Shown here: piece by piece, positions 10,862 through 24,900 of the stretch
How positions within the stretch are numbered: position 1 is the first letter of the stretch
How the letters are laid out: each line of letters begins with the position of its first letter
Assembly: GCA_948146395.1 (NCBI GenBank)
Contig: OX411556.1
Location: 434,001 to 498,000, forward strand
DNA: 64,000 bases
Origin: Fragum whitleyi
Taxonomy: Eukaryota > Mollusca > Bivalvia > Cardiida > Cardiidae
Reading direction: 5' to 3'
Position numbers and translations under genes: made by a program
The notes under the pieces: generated by a model
What the model saw: the letters and a program-made list of their open reading frames with translations, nothing else
Databases searched by the model: none
What the model was told of the DNA's origin: nothing

Positions 10862-12564
10862 AAATTGACACCGGTTTCGATGCCGTCTGATGCATCCGTC
10901 TGTGCGTTTATGCAGCATCCCTGACCCCTTGTTATACGAATTATTAGTAATTATTTAATCCTGTTTTAATGTTAATATTTTGGGAACCCATTTTTCGATC
11001 GACTAATGCGCCCATGCATTCATACCCACATCGTCCCAAACACGCGCGTTCACTAGCTATGCATGTGCGCTTCAAATTGACACCGGTTTCGATGCCGTCT
11101 GATGCATCGGTCTGTGCGTTTATGCAGCATCCCTGACCCCTTGTTATTCGATTTAATAGTAATTATTTAATCCTGATTTAATGTTAAATATTTTGGGTAA
11201 CCATTTTTCGATCGACTGATGCGCCCATGCATTCATACCCACATCGTCCCAAACACTCGCGTTCGCTAGCTATGCATGTGCGCTTCAAATTGACACCGGT
11301 TTCGATGCCGTCTGATGCATCCGTCTGTGCGTTTATGCAGCGTCCCTGACCCCTTGTTATTCGATTTAATAGTAATTATTTAATCCTGATTTAATGTTAA
11401 ATATTTTGGGTACCAATTTTTCGATCGACTGATGCGCCCATGCATTCATACCCACATTGTCCCAAATACGCGCGTTCACTAGCTATGCATATGCGCTTCA
11501 TATTGACACCGGTTTCGATGCCGTCTGATGCATCCGTCTGTGCGTTTATGCAGCATCCCTGACCCCTTGTTATTCGATTTAATAGTAATTATTTAATCCT
11601 GATTTAATGTTAAATATTTTGAGTACCCATTTTTCGATCGACTGATGCGCCCATGCATTCATACCCACATCGTCCCAAACACTCGCGTTCGCTAGCTATG
11701 CATGTGCGCTTCAAATTGACACCGGTTTCGATGCCGTCTGATGCATCCGTCTGTGCGTTTATGCAGCATCCCTGACCCCTTGTTATTCGATTTAATAGTA
11801 ATTATTTAATCCTGATTTAATGTTAAATATTTTGGGTACCCATTTTTCGATCGACTGATGCGCCCATGCATTCATACCCACATCGTCCCAAACACTCGCG
11901 TTCGCTAGCTATGCATGTGCGCTTCAAATTGACACCGGTTTCGATGCCGTCTGATGCATCCGTCTGTGCGTTTATGCAGCATCCCTGACCCCTTGTTATT
12001 CGATTTAATAGTAATTATTTAATCCTGATTTAATGTTAAATATTTTGGGTACCCATTTTTCGATCGACTGATGCGCCCATGCATTTATACCCACATCGTC
12101 CCAAACACGCGCGTTCACTAGCTATGCATGTGCGCTTCAAATTGACACCGGTTTCGATGCCGTCTGATGCATCCGTCTGTGCGTTTATGCAGCATCCCTG
12201 ACCCCTTGTTATTCGATTTAATAGTAATTATTTAATCCTGATTTAATGTTAAATATTATGGGTACCCATTTTTCGATCGACTGATGCGCCCATGCATTCA
12301 TACTCACATCGCCCCAAACACGCGCGTTCGCTAGCTATGCATGTGCGCTTCAAATTGACACCGGTTTCGATGCCGTCTGATGCATCCGTCTGTGCGTTTA
12401 TGCAGCATCCCTGACCCCTTGTTATTCGATTTAATAGTAATTATTTAATCCTGATTTAATGTTAAATATTTTGGGTACCCATTTTTCGATCGACTGATGC
12501 GCCCATGCATTCATACCCACATCGTCCCAAACACTCGCGTTCGCTAGCTATGCATGTGCGCTTC
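10862..12564. repeat. Cassette S, copy 3, with following two monomers
   Basis: This holds all six cassette monomers: TTATACGAATTATTAG at 10931; GGTAACC at 11197; GTACCAAT and CATTGTCCCAAATACG near 11410-11465; CATATGCGC and TTTTGAGTACC at 11488-11628; plain A; and CATTTATAC type C near 12085. The TATTATGGG/TACTCACATCG monomer (12139-12351) and one type A monomer follow, and the AGTTATTATTT monomer starts at 12565. The interval from the TTATACG monomer to the AGTTATT monomer is eight monomers. This is the yardstick that shows a deletion at 24488. Confidence 0.85.
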
Positions 12565-14906
12565 AAATTGACACCGGTTTCGATGCCGTCTGATGCATCC
12601 GTCTGTGCGTTTATGCAGCGTCCCTGACCCCTTGTTATTCGATTTAATAGTTATTATTTAATCCTGATTTAATATTGAATATTTTTTGTACCCATTTTTC
12701 GATCGACTGATGCGCCCATGCATTCATACCCACATCGCCCCAAACACGCGCGTTCGCTAGCTATGCATGTGCGCTTCCAATTGACACCGGTTTCTATGCC
12801 GTCTGATGCATCCGTCTGTGCGTTTATGCAGCATCCCTGACCCCTTGTTATTCGATTTAATAGTAATTATTTAATCCTGATTTAATGTTAAATATTTTGG
12901 GTACCCATTTTTCGATCGACTGATGCGCCCATGAATTCATACCCACATCGCCCCAAACACGCGCGTTCGCTAGCTATGCATGTGCGCTTCAAATTGACAC
13001 CGGTTTCGATGCTGTCTAATGCATCCGTCTGTGCGTTTATGCAGCATCCCTGACCCCTTGTTATTCGATTTAATAGTAATTATTTAATCCTGATTTAATG
13101 TTAAATATTTTGGGTACCCATTTTTCGATCGACTGATGCGCCCATGCATTTATACCCACATCGTCCCAAACACTCGCGTTCGCTAGCTATGCATGTGCGC
13201 TTCAAATTGACACCGGTTTCGATGCCGTCTGATGCATCCGTCTGTGCGTTTATGCAGCATCCCTGACCCCTTGTTATTCGATTTAATAGTAATTATTTAA
13301 TCCTGATTTAATGTTAAATATTTTGGGTACCCATTTTTCGATCGACTAATGCGCCCATGCATTCATACCCACATCGCCCCAAACACGCGCGTTCGCTAGC
13401 TATGCATGTGAGCTTCAAATTGACACCGGTTTCGATGCCGTCTGATGCATCCGTCTGTGCGTTTATGCAGCATCCCTGACCCCTTGTTATTCGATTTAAT
13501 AGTAATTATTTAATCCTGATTTAATGTTAAATATTTTGGGTACCCATTTTTCGATCGACTGATGCGCCCATGCATTCATACCCACATCGTCCCAAACACT
13601 CGCGTTCGCTAGCTATGCATGTGCGCTTCAAATTGACACCGGTTTCGATGCCGTCTGATGCATCCGTCTGTGCGTTTATGCAGCATCCCTGACCCCTTGT
13701 TATTCGATTTAATAGTAATTATTTAATCCTGATTTAATGTTAAATATTTTGGGTACCCATTTTTCGATCGACTGATGCGCCCATGCATTTATACCCACAT
13801 CGTCCCAAACACTCGCGTTCGCTAGCTATGCATGTGCGCTTCAAATTGACACCGGTTTCGATGCCGTCTGATGCATCCGTCTGTGCGTTTATGCAGCATC
13901 CCTGACCCCTTGTTATTCGATTTAATAGTAATTATTTAATCCTGATTTAATGTTAAATATTTTGGGTACCCATTTTTCGATCGACTGATGCGCCCATGCA
14001 TTCATACCCACATCGCCCAAAACACGCGCGTTCGCTAGCTATGCATGTGCGCTTCAAATTGACACCGGTTTCGATGCCGTCTAATGCATCCGTCTGTGCC
14101 TTTTTGCAGCATCCCTGACCCCTTGTTATTCGATTTAATAGTAATTATTTAATCCTGATTTAATGTTAAATATTTTGGGTACCCATTTTTCGATCGACTG
14201 ATGCGCCCATGCATTCATACCCACATCGCCCCAAACACGCGCGTTCGCTAGCTATGCATGTGCGCTTCAAATTGACACCGGTTTCGATGCCGTCTGATGC
14301 ATCCGTCTGTGCGTTTATGCAGCATCCCTGACCCCTTGTTATTCGATTTAATAGTAATTATTTAATCCTGATTTAATGTTAAATATTTTGGGTACCCATT
14401 TTTCGATCGACTGATGCGCCCATGCATTTTTACCCACATCGTCCCAAACACTCGCGTCGCTAGCTATGCATGTGCGCTTCAAATTGACACCGGTTTCGAT
14501 GCCGTCTGATGCATCCGTCTGTGCGTTTATGCAGCATCCCTGACCCCTTGTTATTCGATTTAATAGTAATTATTTAATCCTGATTTAATGTTAAATATTT
14601 TGGGTACCCATTTTTCGATCGACTGATGCGCTAATGCATTCATACCCACATCGCCCCAAACACGCGCGTTCGCTAGCTATGCATGTGCGCTTCAAATTGA
14701 CACCGGTTTCGATGCCGCGTAATGCATCCGTCTGTGCGTTTATGCAGCATCCCTGACCCCTTGTTATTCGATTTAATAGTAATTATTTAATTCTGATTTA
14801 ATGATAAATATTTTGGGTACCCATTTTTCGATCGACTGATGCGCCCATGCATTTATACCCACATCGTCCCAAACACTCGCGTTCGCTAGCTATGCATGTG
14901 CGCTTC
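12565..14906. repeat. 11-monomer higher-order unit, copy 1 (2342 bp)
   Basis: Monomer barcodes in order: GCAGCGTCC with AGTTATTATTT and TTTTTTGTACC; TTCCAATTG with TTTCTATGCC and CCATGAATTC; GCTGTCTAATG with CATTTATAC; GACTAATGCG with GTGAGCTTC; A; CATTTATAC; CGCCCAAAACACG; GTCTAATG with GCCTTTTTGC; CATTTTTAC with a one-base deletion in CTCGCGTCGC; GCGCTAATGC; GCCGCGTAATG with ATTCTGATTTAATGATAAAT and CATTTATAC. All return 2342 bp later. The flanks do not match: CATTCATAC near 12518 against CATTTATAC near 14860. Confidence 0.93.
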
Positions 14907-17248
14907 AAATTGACACCGGTTTCGATGCCGTCTGATGCATCCGTCTGTGCGTTTATGCAGCGTCCCTGACCCCTTGTTATTCGATTTAATAGTTATTATT
15001 TAATCCTGATTTAATATTGAATATTTTTTGTACCCATTTTTCGATCGACTGATGCGCCCATGCATTCATACCCACATCGCCCCAAACACTCGCGTTCGCT
15101 AGCTATGCATGTGCGCTTCCAATTGACACCGGTTTCTATGCCGTCTGATGCATCCGTCTGTGCGTTTATGCAGCATCCCTGACCCCTTGTTATTCGATTT
15201 AATAGTAATTATTTAATCCTGATTTAATGTTAAATATTTTGGGTACCCATTTTTCGATCGACTGATGCGCCCATGAATTCATACCCACATCGCCCCAAAC
15301 ACGCGCGTTCGCTAGCTATGCATGTGCGCTTCAAATTGACACCGGTTTCGATGCTGTCTAATGCATCCGTCTGTGCGTTTATGCAGCATCCCTGACCCCT
15401 TGTTATTCGATTTAATAGTAATTATTTAATCCTGATTTAATGTTAAATATTTTGGGTACCCATTTTTCGATCGACTGATGCGCCCATGCATTTATACCCA
15501 CATCGTCCCAAACACTCGCGTTCGCTAGCTATGCATGTGCGCTTCAAATTGACACCGGTTTCGATGCCGTCTGATGCATCCGTCTGTGCGTTTATGCAGC
15601 ATCCCTGACCCCTTGTTATTCGATTTAATAGTAATTATTTAATCCTGATTTAATGTTAAATATTTTGGGTACCCATTTTTCGATCGACTAATGCGCCCAT
15701 GCATTCATACCCACATCGCCCCAAACACGCGCGTTCGCTAGCTATGCATGTGAGCTTCAAATTGACACCGGTTTCGATGCCGTCTGATGCATCCGTCTGT
15801 GCGTTTATGCAGCATCCCTGACCCCTTGTTATTCGATTTAATAGTAATTATTTAATCCTGATTTAATGTTAAATATTTTGGGTACCCATTTTTCGATCGA
15901 CTGATGCGCCCATGCATTCATACCCACATCGTCCCAAACACTCGCGTTCGCTAGCTATGCATGTGCGCTTCAAATTGACACCGGTTTCGATGCCGTCTGA
16001 TGCATCCGTCTGTGCGTTTATGCAGCATCCCTGACCCCTTGTTATTCGATTTAATAGTAATTATTTAATCCTGATTTAATGTTAAATATTTTGGGTACCC
16101 ATTTTTCGATCGACTGATGCGCCCATGCATTTATACCCACATCGTCCCAAACACTCGCGTTCGCTAGCTATGCATGTGCGCTTCAAATTGACACCGGTTT
16201 CGATGCCGTCTGATGCATCCGTCTGTGCGTTTATGCAGCATCCCTGACCCCTTGTTATTCGATTTAATAGTAATTATTTAATCCTGATTTAATGTTAAAT
16301 ATTTTGGGTACCCATTTTTCGATCGACTGATGCGCCCATGCATTCATACCCACATCGCCCAAAACACGCGCGTTCGCTAGCTATGCATGTGCGCTTCAAA
16401 TTGACACCGGTTTCGATGCCGTCTAATGCATCCGTCTGTGCCTTTTTGCAGCATCCCTGACCCCTTGTTATTCGATTTAATAGTAATTATTTAATCCTGA
16501 TTTAATGTTAAATATTTTGGGTACCCATTTTTCGATCGACTGATGCGCCCATGCATTCATACCCACATCGCCCCAAACACGCGCGTTCGCTAGCTATGCA
16601 TGTGCGCTTCAAATTGACACCGGTTTCGATGCCGTCTGATGCATCCGTCTGTGCGTTTATGCAGCATCCCTGACCCCTTGTTATTCGATTTAATAGTAAT
16701 TATTTAATCCTGATTTAATGTTAAATATTTTGGGTACCCATTTTTCGATCGACTGATGCGCCCATGCATTTTTACCCACATCGTCCCAAACACTCGCGTT
16801 GCTAGCTATGCATGTGCGCTTCAAATTGACACCGGTTTCGATGCCGTCTGATGCATCCGTCTGTGCGTTTATGCAGCATCCCTGACCCCTTGTTATTCGA
16901 TTTAATAGTAATTATTTAATCCTGATTTAATGTTAAATATTTTGGGTACCCATTTTTCGATCGACTGATGCGCTAATGCATTCATACCCACATCGCCCCA
17001 AACACGCGCGTTCGCTAGCTATGCATGTGCGCTTCAAATTGACACCGGTTTCGATGCCGCGTAATGCATCCGTCTGTGCGTTTATGCAGCATCCCTGACC
17101 CCTTGTTATTCGATTTAATAGTAATTATTTAATTCTGATTTAATGATAAATATTTTGGGTACCCATTTTTCGATCGACTGATGCGCCCATGCATTTATAC
17201 CCACATCGTCCCAAACACTCGCGTTCGCTAGCTATGCATGTGCGCTTC
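14907..17248. repeat. 11-monomer higher-order unit, copy 2 (2342 bp)
   Basis: This repeats the barcode series of 12565-14906 at a constant offset of 2342 bp. Checked markers are AGTTATT 12650/14992, TTTCTATG 12791/15133, GCCTTTTTGC 14098/16440, CTAATGC 14631/16973 and GCCGCGTAATG 14711/17053. I noticed only two differences: CGCCCCAAACACTCGC near 15083 where copy 1 has CACGCGC, and GCGTTGCTAGC at 16798 where copy 1 has GCGTCGCTAGC. The following monomer has GCATCC rather than GCGTCC, so the duplication ends within about 100 bp of 17249. Confidence 0.93.
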
Positions 17249-18738
17249 AAATTGACACCGGTTTCGATGCCGTCTGATGCATCCGTCTGTGCGTTTATGC
17301 AGCATCCCTGACCCCTTGTTATTCGATTTAATAGTAATTATTTAATCCTGATTTAATGTTAAATATTTTGGGTACCCATTCTTCGATCGACTGATGCGCC
17401 CATGCATTCATACCCACATCGTCCCAAACACTCGCGTTCGCTAGCTATGCATGTGCGCTTCAAATTGACACCGGTTTCGATGCCGTCTGATGCATCCGTC
17501 TGTGCGTTTATGCAGCATCCCTGACCCCTTGTTATTCGATTTAATAGTAATTATTTAATCCTGATTTAATGTTAAATATTTTGGGTACCCATTTTTCGAT
17601 CGACTGATGCGCCCATGCATTCATACCCACATCGCCCCAAACACGCGCGTTTGCTAGCTATGCATGTGCGCTTCAAATTGACACCGGTTTCGATGCCGTC
17701 TGATGCATCCGTCTGTGCGTTTATGCAGCATCCCTGACCCCTTGTTATTCGATTTAATAGTAATTATTTAATCCTGATTTAATGTTAAATATTTTGGGTA
17801 CCCATTTTTCGATCGACTGATGCGCCCATGCATTCATACCCACATCGTCCCAAACACTCGCGTTCGCTAGCTATGCATGTGCGCTTCAAATTGACACCGG
17901 TTTCGATGCCGTCTGATGCATCCGTCTGTGCGTTTATGCAGCATCCCTGACCCCTTGTTATTCGATTTAATAGTAATTATTTAATCCTGATTTAATGTTA
18001 AATATTTTGGGTACCCATTTTTCGATCGACTGATGCGCCCATGCATTCATACCCACATCGTCCCAAACACGCGCGTTCACTAGCTATGCATGTGCGCTTC
18101 AAATTGACACCGGTTTCGATGCCGTCTGATGCATCCGTCTGTGCGTTTATGCAGCATCCCTGACCCCTTGTTATACGATTTAATAGTAATTATTTAATCC
18201 TGATTTAATGTTAATATTTTGGGTACCCATTTTTCGATCGACTAATGCGCCCATGCATTCATACCCACATCGTCCCAAACACGCGCGTTCACTAGCTATG
18301 CATGTGCGCTTCAAATTGACACCGGTTTCGATGCCGTCTGATGCATCCGTCTGTGCGTTTATGCAGCATCCCTGACCCCTTGTTATTCGATTTAATAGTA
18401 ATTATTTAATCCTGATTTAATGTTAAATATTTTGGGTACCCATTTTTCGATCGACTGATGCGCCCATGCATTCATACCCACATCGCCCCAAACACGCGCG
18501 TTCGCTAGCTATGCATGTGCGCTTCAAATTGACACCGGTTTCGATGCCGTCTGATGCATCCGTCTGTGCGTTTATGCAGCATCCCTGACCCCTTGTTATT
18601 CGATTTAATAGTAATTATTTAATCCTGATTTAATGTTAAATATTTTGGGTACCCATTTTTCGATCGACTGATGCGCCCATGCATTCATACCCACATCGTC
18701 CCAAACACTCGCGTTCGCTAGCTATGCATGTGCGCTTC
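17249..18738. repeat. Seven monomers between higher-order blocks
   Basis: The array continues with type A, B and C monomers. Markers are CCATTCTTCG near 17389, GCGCGTTTGCTAG near 17647, and one monomer at about 18105-18316 that resembles the first unit of cassette S. That monomer has TTATACGATTTAATAG, the one-base-shorter TGTTAATATTTT, GACTAATGCG and a type C end. Unlike the true cassette monomer it keeps GATTTAATAG and CCTGATTT, so it is a part-converted or ancestral version. No other cassette S unit follows it. Confidence 0.7.
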
Positions 18739-19377
18739 AAATTTACACCGGTTTCGATGCCGTCTGATGCATCCGTCTGTGCGTTTATGCAGCGTCCCTG
18801 ACCCCTTGTTATTCGATTTAATAGTAATTATTTAATCCTGATTTAATGTTAAATATTTTGGGTACCAATTTTTCGATCGACTGATGCGCCCATGCATTCA
18901 TACCCACATCGTCCCAAACACGCGCGTTCACTAGCTATGCATATGCGCTTCAAATTGACACCGGTTTCGATGCCGTCTGATGCATCCGTCTGTGCGTTTA
19001 TGCAGCATCCCTGACCCCTTGTTATTCGATTTTATAGTAATTATTTAATCCTGATTTAATGTTAAATATTTTGGGTACCCATTTTTCGATCGACTGATGC
19101 GCCCATGCATTCATATCCATAACGCCCCAAACACGCGCGTTCGCTAGCTATGCATGTGCGCTTCAAATTGACACCGGTTTCGATGCCGTCTGATGCATCC
19201 GTCTGTGCGTTTATGCAGCATCCCTGACCCCTTGTTATTCGATTTAATAGTAATTATTTAATCCTGATTTAATGTTAAATATTTTGGGTACCCATTTTTC
19301 GATCGACTGATGCGCCCATGCATTCATACCCACATCGCCCCAAACACGCGCGTTCGCTAGCTATGCATGTGCGCTTC
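18739..19377. repeat. Three-monomer cassette Q, copy 1
   Basis: Monomer 1 has GCAGCGTCC (18792) and GTACCAATT, ends as type C, and runs into CATATGCGC near 18946. Monomer 2 has GATTTTATAG and CATATCCATAACGCCCC (19113-19126), where most copies read CATACCCACATCG. Monomer 3 is type B. The same series recurs 1917 bp (9 monomers) later and again near 34.5 and 38.1 kb. The opening unit resembles cassette S unit 3, so Q and S probably share an ancestor. That relation is inferred from shared variants. Confidence 0.75.
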
Positions 19378-20655
19378 AAATTGACACCGGTTTCGATGCC
19401 GTCTGATGCATCCGTCTGTGCGTTTATGCAGCATCCCTGACCCCTTGTTATTCGATTTAATAGTAATTATTTAATCCTGATTTAATGTTAAATATTTTGG
19501 GTACCCATTTTTCGATGGACTGATGCGCCCATGCATTCATACCCACATCGCCCCAAACACGCGCGTTCGCTAGCTATGCATGTGCGCTTCAAATTGACAC
19601 CGGTTTCGATGCCGTCTGATGCATCCGTCTGTGCGTTTATGCAGCATCCCTGACCCCTTGTTATTCGATTTAATAGTAATTATTTAATCCTGATTTAATG
19701 TTAAATATTTTGGGTACCCATTTTTCGATCGACTGATGCGCCCATGCATTCATACCCACATCGTCCCAAACACTCGCGTTCGCTAGCTATGCATGTGCGC
19801 TTCAAATTGACACCGGTTTCGATGCCGTCTGATGCATCCGTCTGTGCGTTTATGCAGCGTCCCTGACCCCTTGTTATTCGATTTAATAGTAATTATTTAA
19901 TCCTGATTTAATGTTAAATATTTTGGGTACCCATTTTTCGATCGACTGATGCGCCCATGCATTCATACCCACATCGTCCCAAACACGCGCGTTCACTAGC
20001 TATGCATGTGCGCTCCAAATTGACACCGGTTTCGATGCCGTCTGATGCATCCGTCTGTGCGTTTATGCAGCATCCCTGACCCCTTGTTATTCGATTTAAT
20101 AGTAATCATTTAATCCTGATTTAATGTTAAATATTTTGGGTACCCATTTTTCGATCGACTGATGCGCCCATGCATTCATACCCACATCGCCCCAAACACG
20201 CGCGTTCGCTAGCTATGCATGTGCGCTTCAAATTGACACCGGTTTCGATGCCGTCTGATGCATCCGTCTGTGCGTTTATGCAGCATCCCTGACCCCTTGT
20301 TATTCGATTTAATAGTAATTATTTAATCCTGATTTAATGTTAAATATTTTGGGTACCCATTTTTCGATCGACTGATGCGCCCATGCATTCATACCCACAT
20401 CGCCCCAAACACGCGCGTTCGCTAGCTATGCATGTGCGCTTCAAATTGACACCGGTTTCGATGCCGTCTGATGCATCGGTCTGTGCGTTTATGCAGCATC
20501 CCTGATCCCTTGTTATTCGATTTAATAGTAATTATTTAATCCTGATTTAATGTTAAATATTTTGGGTACCCATTTTTCGATCGACTGATGCGCCCATGCA
20601 TTCATACCCACATCGTCCCAAACACTCGCGTTCGCTAGCTATGCATGTGCGCTTC

Positions 20656-21293
20656 AAATTGACACCGGTTTCGATGCCGTCTGATGCATCCGTCTGTGCG
20701 TTTATGCAGCGTCCCTGACCCCTTGTTATTCGATTTTATAGTAATTATTTAATCCTGATTTAATGTTAATTATTTTGGGTACTAATTTTTCGATCGACTG
20801 ATGCGCCCATGCATTCATACCCACATCGTCCCAAACACGCGCGTTCACTAGCTATGCATATGCGCTTCAAATTGACACCGGTTTCGATGCCGTCTGATGC
20901 ATCCGTCTGTGCGTTTATGCAGCATCCCTGACCCCTTGTTATTCGATTTAATAGTAATTATTTAATCCTGATTTAATGTTAAATATTTTGGGTACCCATT
21001 TTTCGATCGACTGATGCGCCCATGCATTCATACCCATAACGCCCCAAACACGCGCGTTCGCTAGCTATGCATGTGCGCTTCAAATTGACACCGGTTTCGA
21101 TGCCGTCTGATGCATCCGTCTGTGCGTTTATGCAGCATCCCTGACCCCTTGTATTCGATTTAATAGTAATTATTTAATCCTGATTTAATGTTAAATATTT
21201 TGGGTACCCATTTTTCGATCGACTGATGCGCCCATGCATTCATACCCACATCGCCCCAAACACGCGCGTTCGCTAGCTATGCATGTGCGCTTC
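20656..21293. repeat. Cassette Q, copy 2
   Basis: GCAGCGTCC (20709), GTACTAATT (20780), a type C end, CATATGCGC near 20868 and CATACCCATAACGCC (21031) follow each other as in copy 1, offset 1917 bp. GTACTAATT has one more change than GTACCAATT of copy 1 and is shared with the later copies near 34.6 and 38.2 kb. Copy 2 is thus closer to those, 13.8 kb (65 monomers) away, than to its neighbour. The preceding monomer has GCATCGGTC and CTGATCCCT (20503), also shared with 34345. Confidence 0.78.
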
Positions 21294-21999
21294 AAATTGA
21301 CACCGGTTTCGATGCCGTCTGATGCATCCGTCTGTGCGTTTATGCAGCATCCCTGACCCCTTGTTATTCGATTTAATAGTAATTATTTAATCCTGATTTA
21401 ATGTTAAATATTTTGGGTACCCATTTTTCGATCGACTGATGCGCCCATGCATTCATACCCACATCGCCCCAAACACGCGCGTTCGCTAGCTATGCATGTG
21501 CGCTTCAAATTGACACCGGTTTCGATGCCGTCTGATGCATCGGTCTGTGCGTTTATGCAGCATCCCTGACCCCTTGTTATTCGATTTAATAGTAATTATT
21601 TAATCCTGATTTAATGTTAAATATTTTGGGTACCCATTTTTCGATCGACTGATGCGCCCATGCATTCATACCCACATCGTCCCAAACACTCGCGTTCGCT
21701 AGCTATGCATGTGCGCTTCAAATTGACACCGGTTTCGATGCCGTCTGATGCATCCGTCTGTGCGTTTATGCAGCGTCCCTGACCCCTTGTTATTCGATTT
21801 AATAGTAATTATTTAATCCTGATTTAATGTTAAATATTTTGGGTACCCATTTTTCGATCGACTGATGCGCCCATGCATTCATACCCACATCGTCCCAAAC
21901 ACGCGCGTTCACTAGCTATGCATGTGCGCTTCAAATTGACACCGGTTTCGGTGCCGTCTAATGCATCCGTCTGTGCGTTTATGCAGCATCCCTGACCCC

Positions 22000-24900
22000 T
22001 TGTTATTCGATTTAATAGTAATTATTTAATCCTGATTTAATGTTAAATAATTTGGGTACCCATTTTTCGATCGACTGATGCGCCCATGCATTCATACCCA
22101 CATCGCCCCAAACACGCGCGTTCGCTAGCTATGCATGTGCGCTTCAAATTGACACCGGTTTCGATGCCGTCTGATGCATCCGTCTGTGCGTTTATGCAGC
22201 ATCCCTGACCCCTTGTTATTCGATTTAATAGTAATTATTTAATCCTGATTTAATGTTAAATATTTTGGGTACCCATTTTTCGATCGACTGATGCGCCCAT
22301 GCATTCATACCCACATCGTCCCAAACACTCGCGTTCGCTAGCTATGCGTGTGCGCTTCAAATTGACACCGGTTTCGATGCTGTCTAATGCATCCGTCTGT
22401 GCGTTTATGCAGCATCCCTGACCCCTTGTTATTCGATTTAATAGTAATTATTTAATCCTGATTTAATGTTAAATATTTTGGGTACCCATTTTTCGATCGA
22501 CTGATGCGCCCATGCATTCATACCAACATCGTCCCAAACACTCGCGTTCGCTAGCTATGCGTGTGCGCTTCAAATTGACACCGGTTTCGATGCCGTCTGA
22601 TGCATCCGTCTGTGCGTTTATGCAGCATCCCTGACCCCTTGTTATTCGATTTAATAGTAATTATTTAATCCTGATTTAATGTTAAATATTTTGGGTACCC
22701 ATTTTTCGATCGACTGATGCGCCCATGCATTCATACCCACATCGTCCCAAACACTCGCGTTCGCTAGCTATGCATGTGCGCTTCAAATTGACACCGGTTT
22801 CGATGCCGTCTGATGCATCCGTCTGTGCGTTTATGCAGCATCCCTGACCCCTTGTTATTCGATTTAATAGTAATTATTTAATCCTGATTTAATGTTAAAT
22901 ATTTTGGGTACCCATTTTTCGATCGACTGATGCGCCCATGCATTCATACCCACATCGTCCCAAACACGCGCGTTCACTAGCTATGCATGTGCGCTTCAAA
23001 TTGACACCGGTTTCGATGCCGTCTGATGCATCCGTATGTGCGTTTATGCAGCATCCCTGACCCCTTGTTATTCGATTTAATAGTAATTATTTAATCCTGA
23101 TTTAATGTTAAATATTTTGGGTACCCATTTTTCGATCGACTGATGCGCCCATGCATTCATACCCACATCGCCCCAAACACGCGCGTTCGCTAGCTATGCA
23201 TGTGCGCTTCCAATTGACACCGGTTTCTATGCCGTCTGATGCATCCGTCTGTGCGTTTATGCAGCATCCCTGACCCCTTGTTATTCGATTTAATAGTAAT
23301 TATTTAATCCTGATTTAATGTTAAATATTTTGGGTACCCATTTTTCGATCGACTGATGCGCCCATGCATTCATACCCACATCGTCCCAAACACTCGCGTT
23401 CGCTAGCTATGCATGTGCGCTTCAAATTGACACCGGTTTCGATGCCGTCTGATGCATCCGTCTGTGCGTTTATGCAGCATCCCTGACCCCTTGTTATTCG
23501 ATTTAATAGTAATTATTTAATCCTGATTTAATGTTAAATATTTTGGGTACCCATTTTTCGATCGACTGATGCGCCCATGCATTCATACCCACATCGTCCC
23601 AAACACTCGCGTTCGCTAGCTATGCATGTGCGCTTCAAATTGACACCGGTTTCGATGCCGTCTGATGCATCCGTCTGTGCGTTTATGCAGCATCCCTGAC
23701 CCCTTGTTATTCGATTTAATAGTAATTATTTAATCCTGATTTAATGTTAAATATTGTGGGTACCCATTTTTCGATCGACTGATGCGCACATGCATTCATA
23801 CCCACATCGTCCCAAACACTCGCGTTCGCTAGCTATGCATGTGCGCTTCAAATTGACACCGGTTTCGATGCCGTCTGATGCATCCGTCTGTGCGTTTATG
23901 CAGCATCCCTGACCCCTTGTTATACGAATTAATAGTAATTATTTAATCCTGATTTAATGTTAATATTTTGGGTACCCATTTTTCGATCGACTAATGCGCC
24001 CATGCATTCATACCCACATCGTCCCAAACACGCGCGTTCACTAGCTATGCATGTGCGCTTCAAATTGACACCGGTTTCGATGCCGTCTGATGCATCGGTC
24101 TGTGCGTTTATGCAGCATCCCTGACCCCTTGTTATTCGATTTAATAGTAATTATTTAATCCTGATTTAATGTTAAATATTTTAGGTAACCATTTTTCGAT
24201 CGACTGATGCGCCCATGCATTCATACCCACATCGTCCCAAACACTCGCGTTCGCTAGCTATGCATGTGCGCTTCAAATTGACACCGGTTTCGATGCCGTC
24301 TGATGCATCCGTCTGTGCGTTTATGCAGCGTCCCTGACCCCTTGTTATTCGATTTAATAGTAATTATTTAATCCTGATTTAATGTTAAATATTTTGGGTA
24401 CCAATTTTTCGATCGACTGATGCGCCCATGCATTCATACCCACATTGTCCCAAATACGCACGTTCACTAGCTATGCATGTGCGCTTCAAATTGACACCGG
24501 TTTCGATGCCGTCTGATGCATCCGTCTGTGCGTTTATGCAGCATCCCTGACCCCTTGTTATTCGATTTAATAGTAATTATTTAATCCTGATTTAATGTTA
24601 AATATTTTCGGTACCCATTTTTCGATCGACTGATGCGCCCATGCATTCATACCCACATCGTCCCAAACACTCGCGTTCGCTAGCTATGCATGTGCGCTTC
24701 AAATTGACACCGGTTTCGATGCCGTCTGATGCATCCGTCTGTGCGTTTATGCAGCATCCCTGACCCCTTGTTATTCGATTTAATAGTAATTATTTAATCC
24801 TGATTTAATGTTAAATATTTTGGGTACCCATTTTTCGATCGACTGATGCGCCCATGCATTTATACCCACATCGTCCCAAACACGCGCGTTCACTAGCTAT

